DNA of 36,810 nucleotides, from contig WRBQ01000018.1 of NCBI GenBank assembly GCA_009784445.1, positions 1-36,810 of the forward strand, in the 5' to 3' direction. Source of the DNA: Oscillospiraceae bacterium (lineage in GTDB: Bacteria > Bacillota > Clostridia > Oscillospirales > Acutalibacteraceae). The position numbers and the translations under genes were made by a program. The notes beneath the pieces were generated by a model, which saw only the letters and a program-made list of their open reading frames with translations, was not told the origin of the DNA and ran no database searches. This document shows, one piece after another, positions 23,679 to 29,440 of this stretch (position 1 is its first letter; the number at the start of each line of letters is the position of its first letter).

Positions 23679-23703
23679 CAATTGATGAAAAATCGGGTAG
23701 AAT
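23675..23703 (+). promoter_or_regulatory. Promoter of the VTT-protein gene, probably giving a leaderless transcript
   Basis: TTGACA (23675-23680, overlapping the reductase stop codon), 17 bp, TAGAAT (23698-23703). Seven bases (AGTTAGC) separate it from ATG 23711, and there is no ribosome binding site. Confidence 0.85.
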
Positions 23704-23710
23704 AGTTAGC

Positions 23711-24463
23711 ATGAACAAAAAATTTGCCCTCACGCCGCGCAGGCGTCGCGCGCTGGTCAACATGGCCGGCGTGCTCATGCTTGCTGCATCCGGCGTGTTC
23801 ATCGCGCTAATGTTTCTGCTCGAAAATCTCCAGCTGCAAGAATGGTACATGGAATACCACTACTGGATGGAGCAAGTGCGCGACCAAGTGATGAACCTGC
23901 CGGACATCTGGCTGATTTTGTTTGCGGTAATCTTGCTTTATGCCGTGCGCAGTTTCATCCCCATTCCCATCTTCATCATGGCGTTCATCACTGGCGCCTA
24001 TTTGGAAATGTATCTGAGCCTGCTGGTGAATTACGCTGGGCTGTTTGTGCTGTTTACTATTCGCTATTTCATTGGGCGCAAGCTGGGCGGCGGCGCCGTG
24101 GAGAAAATTCTGCACCGCCAGTCCGACATCCACGATTATCTGGAAAACGGGCGCGGCAGCAAAGGCTGGCTGCTGTTTGTCATGCGCCTCATTCCCAATT
24201 TTGCGCTCAACCCCATCAGCCAGATTTACGGCTCCATGCGCTTTGACTACACCGATTTTGTGCTCATTTCGCTGCTGGGGGTTAGCCCAAAGCTGTTTAT
24301 TTACACCGTGCTTGGGCGCAACGTGGCGCAGCCGCTTTCGGTGCCGTTTATTTTCCCGCTCATCATCATCTTTGCCCTGCTGGGTATTGCCACGCTCACG
24401 GTTAATTTCGCCATGTACAAACACAGCAAAAATAAACTAAAAGAAGGACAGGTAAAGATATGA
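23711..24463 (+). CDS. VTT/DedA-like (TVP38/TMEM64 family) membrane protein
   Basis: Integral membrane protein of 250 residues of the SNARE-associated/VTT superfamily, some members of which move lipids or polyprenyl phosphates across the membrane. Hydrophobic segments lie near 20-42, 65-85, 90-130, 155-170, 180-205 and 210-235. The family signature area is seen as IPIPIFIMAFITGAYLEM, FIGRKLG, and FVMRLIPNFALNPISQIYG. The start at 23711 is chosen because the frame upstream lies inside the promoter. No ribosome binding site is visible, so translation is probably leaderless. The gene overlaps galK by 4 nt. Confidence 0.88.
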   Translation: MNKKFALTPRRRRALVNMAGVLMLAASGVFIALMFLLENLQLQEWYMEYHYWMEQVRDQVMNLPDIWLILFAVILLYAVRSFIPIPIFIMAFITGAYLEMYLSLLVNYAGLFVLFTIRYFIGRKLGGGAVEKILHRQSDIHDYLENGRGSKGWLLFVMRLIPNFALNPISQIYGSMRFDYTDFVLISLLGVSPKLFIYTVLGRNVAQPLSVPFIFPLIIIFALLGIATLTVNFAMYKHSKNKLKEGQVKI

Positions 24464-25692
24464 TTACTTTGCAAGAACTTTACACCAACGAAACTCCCCG
24501 CCACAACGAGCGCTTGGCCAAACTCAAAGCGCAATTCACCCAGCGCTTTGGTGAGGGCCGCGCCCAGCGTGTGTTCAGCTCACCCGGGCGCAGCGAAATT
24601 GGCGGCAACCACACCGACCACAACCACGGCAAAGTGCTAGCCGCAGCCGTCAACCTCGATATTCTGGGTGTGGTGGCGGGCAACGACAACATGCGCATTT
24701 GCGTGTACTCCGCCGGGCACAAGCCCAATGACCTAGACATCACCAAGCTGGACATTGACCCCCAAGAATACGGTACCTCGGCATCGATGATTCGCGGCAT
24801 TTGCGCAGCCTTTGTGCAGCGCGGCTACAACATCGGCGGTTTTGACGGCGTGTCGCACAGCGAGGTGCTCAGCGGCTCGGGGCTGTCGTCCTCGGCAGCG
24901 TTTGAGGTCTACATCGCCACCATACTTAACCACATGTACAACGGCGGCAAGATTGACGCGGTGGAAATTGCGCAAATGTGCCAGTATGCCGAAAACGTGT
25001 ATACCGGCAAGCCCTGCGGCCTGCTGGACCAAGCCACCTGTGCCGTTGCAGGCTTTGTGGCCATGGATTTCGCCGACCCCGCCACACCCGTCGTTGAAAA
25101 AGTGGACTTCGACTTCGCGGCAACCGGACACGCGCTTTGCGTGGTCAATACCGGCGGCTCGCACGCAGACTTAACGGACGACTACGCCGCCGTGCGCGCC
25201 GAAATGCAGGCAGCTGCAGCAGCACTAGGCTGCGAGTTTTTGCGAGACACCACGCTGGAGAATCTCTTGGCCAACATCGCAACAGTACGCGAAGCCTGCG
25301 GCGACCGTGCCGTGCTGCGTGCCTTACACTTTTATGCCGAAAACGATCGTGTTGACGCCCAGCGTGCTGCCCTCGAGAGCGGCGATTTTGCCGCATTCTT
25401 GCAGCTGATTAAAGCCAGTGGCCGCAGCTCGTATATGTATAACCAGAATGTCTACACCGGCCGCCCCGCCAGCGAACAACCGGTGTCGCTTGGCCTTGCA
25501 TTGAGCGAAACCCTGCTGGGCGAACGCGGCGCATGGCGTGTGCATGGCGGCGGTTTTGCGGGCACCATCCAAGCCTTTGTGCCGGTGGATATGCTCGATA
25601 CATATCGCGGCGAGATGGAGAAAGTGTTTGGCGCGGGCAGTTGCTATGTGTTGCAGGTGCGGCCGCACGGAGGAGTAGAGCTTCATGCGTGA
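24460..25692 (+). CDS. galK: Galactokinase
   Basis: GHMP-family kinase of 410 residues that phosphorylates galactose to galactose 1-phosphate in the Leloir pathway. The galactokinase signature is SPGRSEIGGNHTDHNHGKVL (about 44-63). The GHMP phosphate loop is LSGSGLSSSAAFEVYIA, and the third motif is WRVHGGGFAGTIQAF near the C terminus. The start overlaps the VTT gene stop (ATGA) with AAGGACAGG upstream. GalT and GalE are not in the window. A few family members act on other sugars, so substrate choice is likely but not proven. Confidence 0.94.
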   Translation: MITLQELYTNETPRHNERLAKLKAQFTQRFGEGRAQRVFSSPGRSEIGGNHTDHNHGKVLAAAVNLDILGVVAGNDNMRICVYSAGHKPNDLDITKLDIDPQEYGTSASMIRGICAAFVQRGYNIGGFDGVSHSEVLSGSGLSSSAAFEVYIATILNHMYNGGKIDAVEIAQMCQYAENVYTGKPCGLLDQATCAVAGFVAMDFADPATPVVEKVDFDFAATGHALCVVNTGGSHADLTDDYAAVRAEMQAAAAALGCEFLRDTTLENLLANIATVREACGDRAVLRALHFYAENDRVDAQRAALESGDFAAFLQLIKASGRSSYMYNQNVYTGRPASEQPVSLGLALSETLLGERGAWRVHGGGFAGTIQAFVPVDMLDTYRGEMEKVFGAGSCYVLQVRPHGGVELHA

Positions 25693-26206
25693 GCAAATTC
25701 TCGCCATCATCAATCAAGGCGAAAGCAATACACACCTGTTTGCGCTCGATAACATCCCGCCGCGCCAGCTGGCGCGTGCACAGCGCAGCTATGCTAACAC
25801 AGGCAATGAACCAACCATTTTGCTTTACGACAGCTCAATCTTTGGTGTAAGAGCGGGCTTTGTGCTCACGCCCACGCGCTTGTTCTACAAAGACATCTCA
25901 GGCCAAGGGGTAGCCAATTTGGCAGACATCGTCAACATCACTTTTAGCGCGGATGCTATGGTCGAACCCTCGCTGCTTGTGCAAACCAATTCCGCCATTT
26001 TTCCCATAGGCGTGTGGAACCGGCCGGGCAGTCAAGGCAGCGATGTGCTGCGCATACTCCGTGGAGCAATCGGCGTGCTGCAAGGGCGCTCGCTCGAGCA
26101 AACTGCGCCGCCGCCCGCACAAGAGCGCTTGATTGACTGCCGCGGCTGCGGTGCGCGCTACGTCAGCACGATCGCTACTTGTGAGTATTGCGGCTCGCCG
26201 GTGTGA
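25685..26206 (+). CDS. PH-like domain protein with C-terminal zinc ribbon, unknown function
   Basis: Soluble protein of 173 residues. Residues about 45-135 read like a bacterial PH-type beta fold (TILLYDSSIFGVRAGFVLTP, TRLFYKD, LLVQTNSAIFPIGV). The end is a zinc ribbon (CRGCGARYVSTIATCEYCGS, two CxxC pairs). It overlaps galK by 8 nt, with GGAGGAGTAGAG just before the ATG. I do not know its role. Combined PH-like and zinc-ribbon features also occur in two minus-strand proteins at 8673-9990, which may hint at a shared theme. Confidence 0.8.
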   Translation: MREQILAIINQGESNTHLFALDNIPPRQLARAQRSYANTGNEPTILLYDSSIFGVRAGFVLTPTRLFYKDISGQGVANLADIVNITFSADAMVEPSLLVQTNSAIFPIGVWNRPGSQGSDVLRILRGAIGVLQGRSLEQTAPPPAQERLIDCRGCGARYVSTIATCEYCGSPV

Positions 26207-26223
26207 TAGATGGAGTAGAGAAA

Positions 26224-26616
26224 ATGATAGAAGATAATGTTCAGCAGATAGGAAAAATTGATAGAAAAATGTTCACGGATGCGGATATATCCATTCTTAC
26301 CGAAGATGTTGTTTTAACGGTTCCACAATTACAACACATTATGCAGAAACATCCAAGCGACTACGAGGATTATCATGCGCACTTAACTGACGTGTTGCGG
26401 GCTCCCGATTTTATTTTGGAGGCAAACAAGCCCAACAGCGCAATTTTACTTAAAGCATTCGTTGACAACGGCGAGCATTTTCATCTTGTGTTGCGGCTAA
26501 AAGTGGAAAACGACCCAGCAGAATACAAAAATTCCATCATCACGTTTTAGAAAATCGAAGAAAAACGCTACCAACGTTATCTGCGCACAAAAAAAGTGCT
26601 TTACAAACGCACATAA
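26224..26616 (+). pseudogene. PBECR-type nuclease-fold gene broken by an in-frame TAG
   Basis: The open part (26224-26550, 108 residues) resembles the phage Barnase-EndoU-ColicinE5/D-RelE-like (PBECR) nuclease family: LTVPQLQHIMQKHPSDYEDY, APDFILEANKPNSAILLKAF, FHLVLRLKVENDPAEYKNSI. It stops at TAG (26548-26550) inside the conserved end. The same frame continues for 21 codons as KIEEKRYQRYLRTKKVLYKR and one Thr to TAA at 26616, which matches the usual family C terminus. One substitution (for example TGG or TTG to TAG) explains this. GGAG lies 8 nt before ATG 26224. TAG is an ordinary stop in other genes here. The promoter at 26600-26628 overlaps the lost tail. Confidence 0.8.
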
Positions 26617-26628
26617 ATATGTTATAAT
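26600..26628 (+). promoter_or_regulatory. Promoter of a structured RNA upstream of yabP
   Basis: TTTACA (26600-26605), 17 bp, TATAAT (26623-26628) with extended TGT. Transcription should begin near 26635, just before the first base of a long stem. Confidence 0.85.
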
Positions 26629-26634
26629 AGAGGT

Positions 26635-26762
26635 ACAATAAAAGGGGCGCATTTGAGGTGGACAATTTCGTGGCATCCACACGCCGTTGGTTTGACAAGG
26701 GTTTTCGCGAACCCTGAGAGATGCAGGAGAACGCCACGCCTGCCAAGTGTTCCCCTTTTATT
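26635..26762 (+). ncRNA. Structured RNA of about 128 nt, class not recognised
   Basis: The two ends form a long closing helix: AATAAAAGGGG (26637-26647) with CCCCTTTTATT (26752-26762), then after one mismatch GCATTTG (26649-26655) with CAAGTGT (26744-26750). Inside are three hairpins: GTGGA/TCCAC (26658-26680), AGGGTT/AACCCT (26698-26715) and GCAGG/CCTGC (26723-26743). No open frame with a ribosome binding site is present. The signal recognition particle core and common riboswitch motifs are absent. It may be an independent small RNA or a leader element for yabP. Confidence 0.72.
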
Positions 26763-26766
26763 CAAT

Positions 26767-26814
26767 AGCATATCCACCCTCCTGTTTGCATACATATGCA
26801 GAGAAACAGGAGGG
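26767..26814 (+). promoter_or_regulatory. Hairpin hiding the yabP ribosome binding site, with a sigma-E-like promoter in it
   Basis: CCCTCCTGTTT (26777-26787) pairs perfectly over 11 bp with AAACAGGAGGG (26804-26814), which contains the AGGAGGG ribosome binding site. The loop includes CATACATA (26789-26796); with AGCATATC (26767-26774) 14 bp upstream this resembles the sporulation sigma-E consensus. Transcripts starting near 26803 would lack the 5' arm and leave the site free. Confidence 0.72.
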
Positions 26815-26822
26815 ATTTAATT

Positions 26823-27107
26823 ATGCCGGAACCCAACAAACCAGCCATGCCCCACAACATCATCATGGAAGATCGTCGCCTGCTCACCCTTTCGGGCGTG
26901 GCAGACGTGGACAGCTTTGACGAAAACACCGTGGTTGTTTTCACTGACCTTGGCGAGCTCACCGTGCGCGGCAGCGACCTGCACATTAACCGCCTAAGCG
27001 TAGAAGTGGGCGAACTGCTGCTCGAAGGCCGAATCGACTCACTCAGCTACCAAAATCCGCAGCAAAAAAACACCGGCGGCGGGCTGTTTGGCAGGGTTTT
27101 TAGATAA
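26823..27107 (+). CDS. yabP: Sporulation protein YabP
   Basis: Small YabP/YqfC-family protein of 94 residues needed for spore formation in Bacillus, made in the mother cell. HNIIMEDRRLLTLSGVADVDSFDE and VVVFTDLGELTVRGSDLHINRLSVEVGELLLEGRIDSLSY match the family pattern. ATG 26823 lies 8 nt after AGGAGGG. The context yabP-yabQ-divIC-yabR is conserved in spore formers. The stop codon is immediately followed by dispersed repeat A. Confidence 0.93.
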   Translation: MPEPNKPAMPHNIIMEDRRLLTLSGVADVDSFDENTVVVFTDLGELTVRGSDLHINRLSVEVGELLLEGRIDSLSYQNPQQKNTGGGLFGRVFR

Positions 27108-27145
27108 CCACCTGCGGTGGGGCTCGGCCGCTTCGCTGTGTCCTA
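27108..27145 (+). repeat. Dispersed repeat A, copy 2 (after yabP)
   Basis: CCACCTGCGGTGGGGCTC then GGCCGCTTCGCTGTGTCCTA, beginning at the base after the yabP stop. It differs from copy 1 at two positions or so. Confidence 0.92.
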
Positions 27146-27176
27146 TTAGAGCTACATAACTTCAGAAAGTCAACAT

Positions 27177-27941
27177 ATGATTTATCTGCTCAATCTCGGT
27201 GATCAAACCCGGCTGTTTTTCGCCAGCCTTGGCTTTGGCTTTGTGCTGGGTTTATTGTACGAACTGCTGCGCTTTGTGCGGCACCTGCTGCGCCCACAAG
27301 CCAGTTGGGGCTATCTGTTAGCACAAGATTTACTCTACACCGCCGGCTGCACAGTGCTAGCGTTTTACTTCTTTCTTGGCATTGGTGATGGTCTGCTGCG
27401 CGGCTACATCATTGTGGGCATGTTGCTGGGTTGGGCGTTGTATATGCTCACGCTGGGGCAATTGCTAGGCAGGGCAGGGCAGTGGCTTGCGCGTAATCTC
27501 CACCGTGCGCTGCGCAAAACCGCACGAGGTGTGGCCAAACCTGCACGCGTTGTGTGGAAAAAACGCAGCGTCGTCACGGTGCAAGCGGCAAAGTTGCGAA
27601 AAAATATGAGTTTTCGCAAAAAAAATGCGCTAGGGGGCTTGCAATCTACCCCCGCTTTAGTGTATAATAGTAAACGTAGAGTTTTATTTCGTAAAAAGGA
27701 GCCGCATTCACGTGTCAAAACAAACCAGCAAGCAAGTCGACCTGTTGCACAAAGTGGAACGGCGGCTAACCAATCCAACCAAGAAGAAACGTGGCATCAG
27801 CTTTCTCGTGCTGCTGACGCTGCCGTTCATCATGCTATACGCGGGGCACCGTATCTTCACCACCAACGAGGCCGCCGCAGCCATGGCCGCGCAAAACGCG
27901 CAACTGAGGCAGGAAAGCGCAGCTCTGGCGGCAGCCAATGA
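27177..27941 (+). CDS. yabQ: Spore cortex protein YabQ, with an unusual C-terminal extension
   Basis: Membrane protein of 254 residues as read. The N-terminal 100 or so residues match YabQ (FFASLGFGFVLGLLYELLRFVRHLL, GYLLAQDLLYTAGC, four hydrophobic segments), required for cortex formation in Bacillus. A basic region follows. From about residue 150 the frame runs 230 bp into divIC in another frame, giving a Gln/Ala/Arg-rich tail without family character. At 27618-27625 there is a run of eight A. With seven A the frame would end at TAG 27631-27633, giving 151 residues before the divIC promoter. Slippage, an assembly indel or stop loss are possible. The ribosome binding site is weak (AGAAAG). 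Confidence 0.8.
   Translation: MIYLLNLGDQTRLFFASLGFGFVLGLLYELLRFVRHLLRPQASWGYLLAQDLLYTAGCTVLAFYFFLGIGDGLLRGYIIVGMLLGWALYMLTLGQLLGRAGQWLARNLHRALRKTARGVAKPARVVWKKRSVVTVQAAKLRKNMSFRKKNALGGLQSTPALVYNSKRRVLFRKKEPHSRVKTNQQASRPVAQSGTAANQSNQEETWHQLSRAADAAVHHAIRGAPYLHHQRGRRSHGRAKRATEAGKRSSGGSQ
27639..27668 (+). promoter_or_regulatory. Promoter of divIC
   Basis: TTGCAA (27639-27644), 18 bp, TATAAT (27663-27668), lying inside the 3' part of the yabQ frame and about 43 bp before the divIC start. Confidence 0.8.
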
Positions 27942-28071
27942 AGAATATCAAGCGGTGCTGCGCAACGAAGACCCAGATTTATACTATGAATATGTCATAC
28001 GAATCGCGCGGGAACGGCTTGGCCTTTCGCTGCCCGGCGACCAACTGTTCGTCGACCGCGCACTGCAATAG
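27712..28071 (+). CDS. divIC: Septum formation initiator family protein (DivIC/FtsB-like)
   Basis: Cell-division protein of 119 residues. A cytosolic basic N terminus is followed by one membrane helix (about 29-46, ISFLVLLTLPFIMLYAG) and an external coiled coil (about 52-82). The family end is YVIRIARERLGLSLPGDQLF. It should join FtsL and DivIB in the septal complex. The start is GTG 27712, after AAAAAGGAG. It has its own promoter inside yabQ. The next gene follows after 13 bp. Confidence 0.92.
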   Translation: MSKQTSKQVDLLHKVERRLTNPTKKKRGISFLVLLTLPFIMLYAGHRIFTTNEAAAAMAAQNAQLRQESAALAAANEEYQAVLRNEDPDLYYEYVIRIARERLGLSLPGDQLFVDRALQ

Positions 28072-28084
28072 TGGGGGCTATGTG

Positions 28085-28528
28085 ATGGAAATCGGTGCAA
28101 TCTTGTGCGGAAAAATCTCAGGCATTATCGACTATGGTGCCTTTGTGGACTGTGAAAACGGCCAGCGCGGCATGGTGCACATTTCCGAAGTGGCAAATAG
28201 CTACGTGGAGAATATTCGCGAGCATTTAACCATGGGGCAAGAAGTGCGCGTGAAGGTGCTCAACATCACGCCCGAGGGCAAGATTAGCCTTTCCATCAAA
28301 AAAGCACTTGAGCCAGCCCAGCCAGCCGCTGCGTCCGCAAGACCGCGCCCGCCGCGCAAACCTGCGGGTTCGCCCAATGTGTGGCAAGGCGGCAAGCCCA
28401 AGCGTGAGGCTCCCCAAAATTTTGAAGACATGATGAGCCGCTTTAAGCAAACCAGCGAGGAAAACATCTCCACCCTGCGCAAAAGCGGCGACTCTCGCTA
28501 CAACGGCGGCGCCAAGCGGCGCAAGTAG
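28085..28528 (+). CDS. yabR: S1 RNA-binding domain protein (YabR-like)
   Basis: Protein of 147 residues with one N-terminal S1/OB fold (about 1-75: GAILCGKISGIIDYGAFVDC, GMVHISEVANSYVENIREHL, GQEVRVKVLNITPEGKISLS) and a Pro/Ala/Arg-rich tail. It corresponds to YabR, encoded next to divIC in Bacillus, and probably binds RNA or ribosomes. The start is taken at ATG 28085, after a GGGGG stretch; a GTG one codon earlier is possible. The stop is immediately followed by repeat A. Confidence 0.9.
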   Translation: MEIGAILCGKISGIIDYGAFVDCENGQRGMVHISEVANSYVENIREHLTMGQEVRVKVLNITPEGKISLSIKKALEPAQPAAASARPRPPRKPAGSPNVWQGGKPKREAPQNFEDMMSRFKQTSEENISTLRKSGDSRYNGGAKRRK

Positions 28529-28566
28529 CCACCTGCGGTGGGGCTCGGTCGCTTCGCTGTGTTCTA
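28529..28566 (+). repeat. Dispersed repeat A, copy 3 (after yabR)
   Basis: CCACCTGCGGTGGGGCTC then GGTCGCTTCGCTGTGTTCTA directly after the stop. The next bases (TCATTACCCCATAAAAA) also match the composite element at 15630-15660 in reverse, so this copy extends further than the others. Confidence 0.92.
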
Positions 28567-28588
28567 TCATTACCCCATAAAAAATAAA

Positions 28589-28632
28589 CTGAAAAGTCAC
28601 TCTCCTTTGGTTATACTAAGCCAAAGGAGAGT
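28589..28632 (+). promoter_or_regulatory. Terminator-like hairpin hiding the yitT ribosome binding site, with a -10 box in the loop
   Basis: ACTCTCCTTTGG (28599-28610) pairs perfectly over 12 bp with CCAAAGGAGAGT (28621-28632), which contains the AAGGAGAG ribosome binding site, and TTTTATTT follows. The 10-nt loop holds TATACT (28612-28617); CTGAAA at 28589-28594 is a weak -35 at 17 bp. Read-through RNA would be terminated or silenced, while RNA from the local promoter lacks the 5' arm. Confidence 0.75.
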
Positions 28633-28639
28633 TTTATTT

Positions 28640-29287
28640 ATGTCAAAAAAACGTTTTGCAAACTTGGACATGCGCATGCAAATCCAGCGTTTAGTCTATA
28701 TCATCGTGGCGGTTAGCGCCATTGCCGTGGCGGTGAACATGTTCCTAGGGCCGCACAACATTGCCGCCGGGGGCATCACAGGCTTGGCGATTATCTTGGA
28801 AAGCTTTCTGGGGCTGCATCGCGCGCTGGTGATATTGGTAGCCAACGTGCTGGTGCTGGCAGCGGCATTTTTTCTGCTGGGGCGTGAGATTTTCTTCAAC
28901 ACGCTCATTGGCGCGCTGCTGCTGCCGGGTATGATTCGCATCATCCCGCAGTTTCAGCTGGTGGAAAGTTCGGTGCTTTCGATGGCCGCGGGCAGCGTGA
29001 TATTCGGCATGGCGGTGTCGCTGATGTATCACCACAAGGCCAGCAGCGGGGGAACAGCCGTGCCGCCGCTGATTTTTCACAAGTATTTTGGGCTGAACAA
29101 AGCGGTGGGGCTGTTTGTTAGCGACGGCATGGTGGTGCTAGCCAGCCTGCTGGTGTTTAGTGTGGACGAATTTTTCTACGCGGTGTTTTCGATTTTCATC
29201 ACCAGCATGACCATGCGCGGCATTGAAAAATGGCTTGCCCGCAAGCGCGCCGAATGCCGGTTTTGCTATGAGTCGGGTTGTGTATAG
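28640..29287 (+). CDS. YitT-family membrane protein
   Basis: Integral membrane protein of 215 residues of the YitT/DUF161 family, function unknown. It shows MFLGPHNIAAGGITGLAIIL (the family GGxxG-type motif), about six hydrophobic segments, and MYHHKASSGGTAVPPLIFHKYFG. No DUF2179 C-terminal domain is present; instead there is a short basic, Cys-containing tail (RKRAECRFCYESGC). ATG 28640 follows AAGGAGAG; the longer frame from 28538 runs through repeat A. The stop is directly followed by a repeat A copy. Confidence 0.9.
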   Translation: MSKKRFANLDMRMQIQRLVYIIVAVSAIAVAVNMFLGPHNIAAGGITGLAIILESFLGLHRALVILVANVLVLAAAFFLLGREIFFNTLIGALLLPGMIRIIPQFQLVESSVLSMAAGSVIFGMAVSLMYHHKASSGGTAVPPLIFHKYFGLNKAVGLFVSDGMVVLASLLVFSVDEFFYAVFSIFITSMTMRGIEKWLARKRAECRFCYESGCV

Positions 29288-29324
29288 CACCTGCGGTGCG
29301 GCACCGTCGCTTCGCTGTGCTCTA
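29288..29324 (+). repeat. Dispersed repeat A, copy 4 (after the YitT gene)
   Basis: CACCTGCGGTGCGGCACC then GTCGCTTCGCTGTGCTCTA directly after the stop. It is the most diverged intact copy, with one C fewer at the start and changes in the middle. Confidence 0.88.
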
Positions 29325-29377
29325 TGCAAGTCTGTGCTAGGATAAGCAAGGTTGTCTGTGTTTCCCAAAATTTTTTC

Positions 29378-29406
29378 TTGCCTTTTTGCGTGAATTGTGT
29401 TATGAT
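29378..29406 (+). promoter_or_regulatory. Promoter of the lipase-AraC operon
   Basis: TTGCCT (29378-29383), 17 bp, TATGAT (29401-29406) with extended TGT, about 35 bp before the lipase ATG. Confidence 0.78.
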
Positions 29407-29440
29407 GGAATGATAATTATTGTGAACGAGGAGAACACAC

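Noticed and set aside
23675-23710. TTG start extending the VTT protein by 12 residues
   Set aside because: This stretch is the promoter itself and overlaps the end of the reductase gene; the extension has no membrane or family character.
26548-26550. TAG read as a sense codon (recoding) in the nuclease-fold gene
   Set aside because: TAG is a normal stop for the ABC permease, yabR and YitT genes in the same window, and no suppressor tRNA is seen.
26635-26762. Identification of the structured RNA as SRP RNA or 6S RNA
   Set aside because: The conserved SRP domain IV core is missing, and the multi-hairpin layout does not match the single long helix with central bubble of 6S RNA.
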